Positions 63,037 to 64,000 of a stretch of DNA of 64,000 nt are shown piece by piece. The stretch is taken from the NCBI RefSeq assembly GCF_025136295.1, contig NZ_CP062788.1, positions 3,675,588-3,739,587 of the forward strand, given 5' to 3'. Source of the DNA: Aestuariispira ectoiniformans (GTDB lineage Bacteria > Pseudomonadota > Alphaproteobacteria > UBA8366 > Aestuariispiraceae). Each line of letters starts with the position of its first letter. The first letter of the stretch is position 1. Under the pieces are notes generated by a model. It did no database searches. It saw nothing but the letters and a program-made list of their open reading frames with translations, and was not told the origin of the DNA. The position numbers were made by a program, and so were the translations under genes.

Positions 63037-63371
63037 TCCCTGACGTCCTTCATTGTTGCCAGATACGGGCGGCCCGAACCATCGGAACCGATGGAAATCC
63101 GGGTCGCCCGCTATCAAAGTAACCTGTTAATTTTAAAATGAAATTTGCCGACTGTTACGGTTTATTTCGCTCTGCAACAATCCGTAACACTATTTGATTT
63201 GAGTAGGCACATCCCGGTTGTTAGACAGATGATCAGAAAAAGCCACCGCGCCTTTCATAGAAATTAGGGCAACGCTTTAGTTCAAGACACGGCACGACGG
63301 TTTTCTCGATAACTTGTTAGTAAATCTCTTTTTGAATTTTCACGGCATGGAAAGGCCGAGGGGTGGTTAGG
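63037..63371. other. Gap between ftsZ and lpxC with hairpin and dyad
   Basis: This 335-base region holds no gene. A branched hairpin at 63066-63110 (outer arms CGGGCG/CGCCCG, inner CCATCGG/CCGATGG) follows ftsZ and may end the dcw transcript, though no T-run follows it. An inverted repeat TGTTACGG...CCGTAACA (63153-63160 with 63182-63189) lies next, in AT-richer sequence that probably carries the lpxC promoter. Confidence 0.6.
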
Positions 63372-64000
63372 ATGCTCGACAGTATGAGCGACAGCGGACA
63401 ATACGGGATGACGCCTGGGGTAGACGCCTCCCTGCCTGTCTTGCACCAGCGGACCCTGAAAAACACCATCCACTGCAACGGCGTCGGCCTGCACAGCGGC
63501 CACAAGATTTCACTGGCCCTGAAACCGGCAGCCCCGAACACGGGCATCATCTTCCACCGTACGGATGTTTCCGGTGAGGCGGCGGTGGTCCCGGCGCGCT
63601 ATGACACGGTAACCGACACCCGCCTGTGCACCAAAATCAGCAACGCCCACGACATTTCCGTCGGTACTGTTGAACATCTGATGGCGGCGATTGCAGGCTG
63701 TGGCATCGACAACCTGATCGTTGAACTGGACGGCCCGGAAGTTCCGGTCATGGACGGCAGTTCCGAACCTTTCGTCTTCCTGATTGAATGTGCAGGCATC
63801 GAAGACCAGCACGCCCCGCGTCATGCAGTGGTCGTGAAAAAGACGGTCAGCGTGGACAACAACGGCTGCACGGCAACCTTGTCCCCGTCCAACGACTTCA
63901 CGATCAGCATGGGCATTGATTTCCCGAACAAGGTGATCGGCCGTCAGGAACTGTTCCTGGAAGTCAGCGGCGACAACTTCAAGCATGAAATCTGCCGCGC
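63372..64000 (+). CDS. lpxC: UDP-3-O-acyl-GlcNAc deacetylase LpxC (partial)
   Basis: The frame starts ATG at 63372, with GAGGGG about 10 bases upstream, and runs off the window edge, giving about 209 residues. LpxC removes the acetyl group in the first committed step of lipid A synthesis. Signatures are RTLKNTIHCNGVGLHSGHKI, TRLCTKISNAHDISVGTVEHLMAAIAG (with the zinc His) and DGPEVPVMDGSSEPFVFLI. A later ATG at 63384 is possible. A non-homologous leader of about 25 residues precedes the domain. The C-terminal zinc His and catalytic residues lie beyond the edge. Confidence 0.93.
   Translation, partial: MLDSMSDSGQYGMTPGVDASLPVLHQRTLKNTIHCNGVGLHSGHKISLALKPAAPNTGIIFHRTDVSGEAAVVPARYDTVTDTRLCTKISNAHDISVGTVEHLMAAIAGCGIDNLIVELDGPEVPVMDGSSEPFVFLIECAGIEDQHAPRHAVVVKKTVSVDNNGCTATLSPSNDFTISMGIDFPNKVIGRQELFLEVSGDNFKHEICR

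Noticed and set aside
61243-63117. 624-codon open frame on the minus strand opposite ftsZ
   Set aside because: It mirrors ftsZ codons, with Arg/Gly/Cys-rich sequence and no domain; the sense gene is certain.

Overview
The window is chromosomal DNA of a fairly GC-rich alphaproteobacterium. A Rhodospirillales-type relative is the best guess. It carries a complete alphaproteobacterial-type dcw cluster ending in ftsA, ftsZ (with a long Ala/Pro/Gln-rich linker) and lpxC, three small PAS_5-type proteins of a kind common in Rhodospirillales, and an O-succinylhomoserine sulfhydrylase. I saw no tRNA, rRNA, CRISPR array, insertion sequence or phage gene. The species cannot be fixed from the sequence alone.

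Layout. 1-8.2 kb: the tail of an unknown gene, a PAS_5 protein, a divergent LysR regulator/aldo-keto reductase pair, a copper operon on the minus strand (copA-cueR-cytochrome c-rhodanese) with a textbook CueR operator, and a two-gene partner-switching module (STAS protein plus response regulator/PP2C phosphatase). 8.2-20.4 kb: mostly housekeeping and stress genes: tex, hrpB, a GIY-YIG nuclease among REP-like palindromes, an isochorismatase-type hydrolase, a Na+/H+ antiporter, an alpha/beta hydrolase-OsmC fusion, a LysE exporter, a cupin and an OmpA-type porin. 20.6-33.4 kb: amino-acid catabolism: hppD with a divergent Lrp regulator; a ComB-like phosphatase, an SDR and a CDF transporter; a cyclase-family hydrolase; an AsnC-controlled ornithine cyclodeaminase/citrulline hydrolase pair; a 4-hydroxyproline epimerase with a DapA-family deaminase; a GntR regulator and a Tat-exported TRAP binding protein. 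33.4-40.2 kb: three tandem LysR paralogues with two related tiny proteins, an XRE-cupin regulator divergent from metZ-rhodanese, and two PAS_5 paralogues.

40.3-44.2 kb is a tightly overlapping operon for a sialic/legionaminic-type nonulosonic acid: 2-epimerase, NeuB-type synthase, Gfo/Idh/MocA oxidoreductase and CMP-sugar cytidylyltransferase. It lies divergent from the dcw cluster (44.6-64 kb): mraZ-rsmH-ftsL-ftsI-murE-murF-mraY-murD-ftsW-murG-murC-murB-ddl-ftsQ-ftsA-ftsZ-lpxC. Most dcw junctions are 4-base ATGA-type overlaps.

The most unusual feature is that murB and ddl form one uninterrupted reading frame (57257-59059), predicting a MurB-Ddl fusion protein, while a ribosome site and ATG for a separate Ddl remain inside it. 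A one-base difference in a GGGG run at 58145-58148 would restore the ordinary overlapping arrangement, so this is either a real fusion or a sequence error. Other points of interest are the LysR/small-protein array, the GIY-YIG gene bounded by REP-like palindromes, and the copper operon with a cytochrome translationally coupled to cueR.
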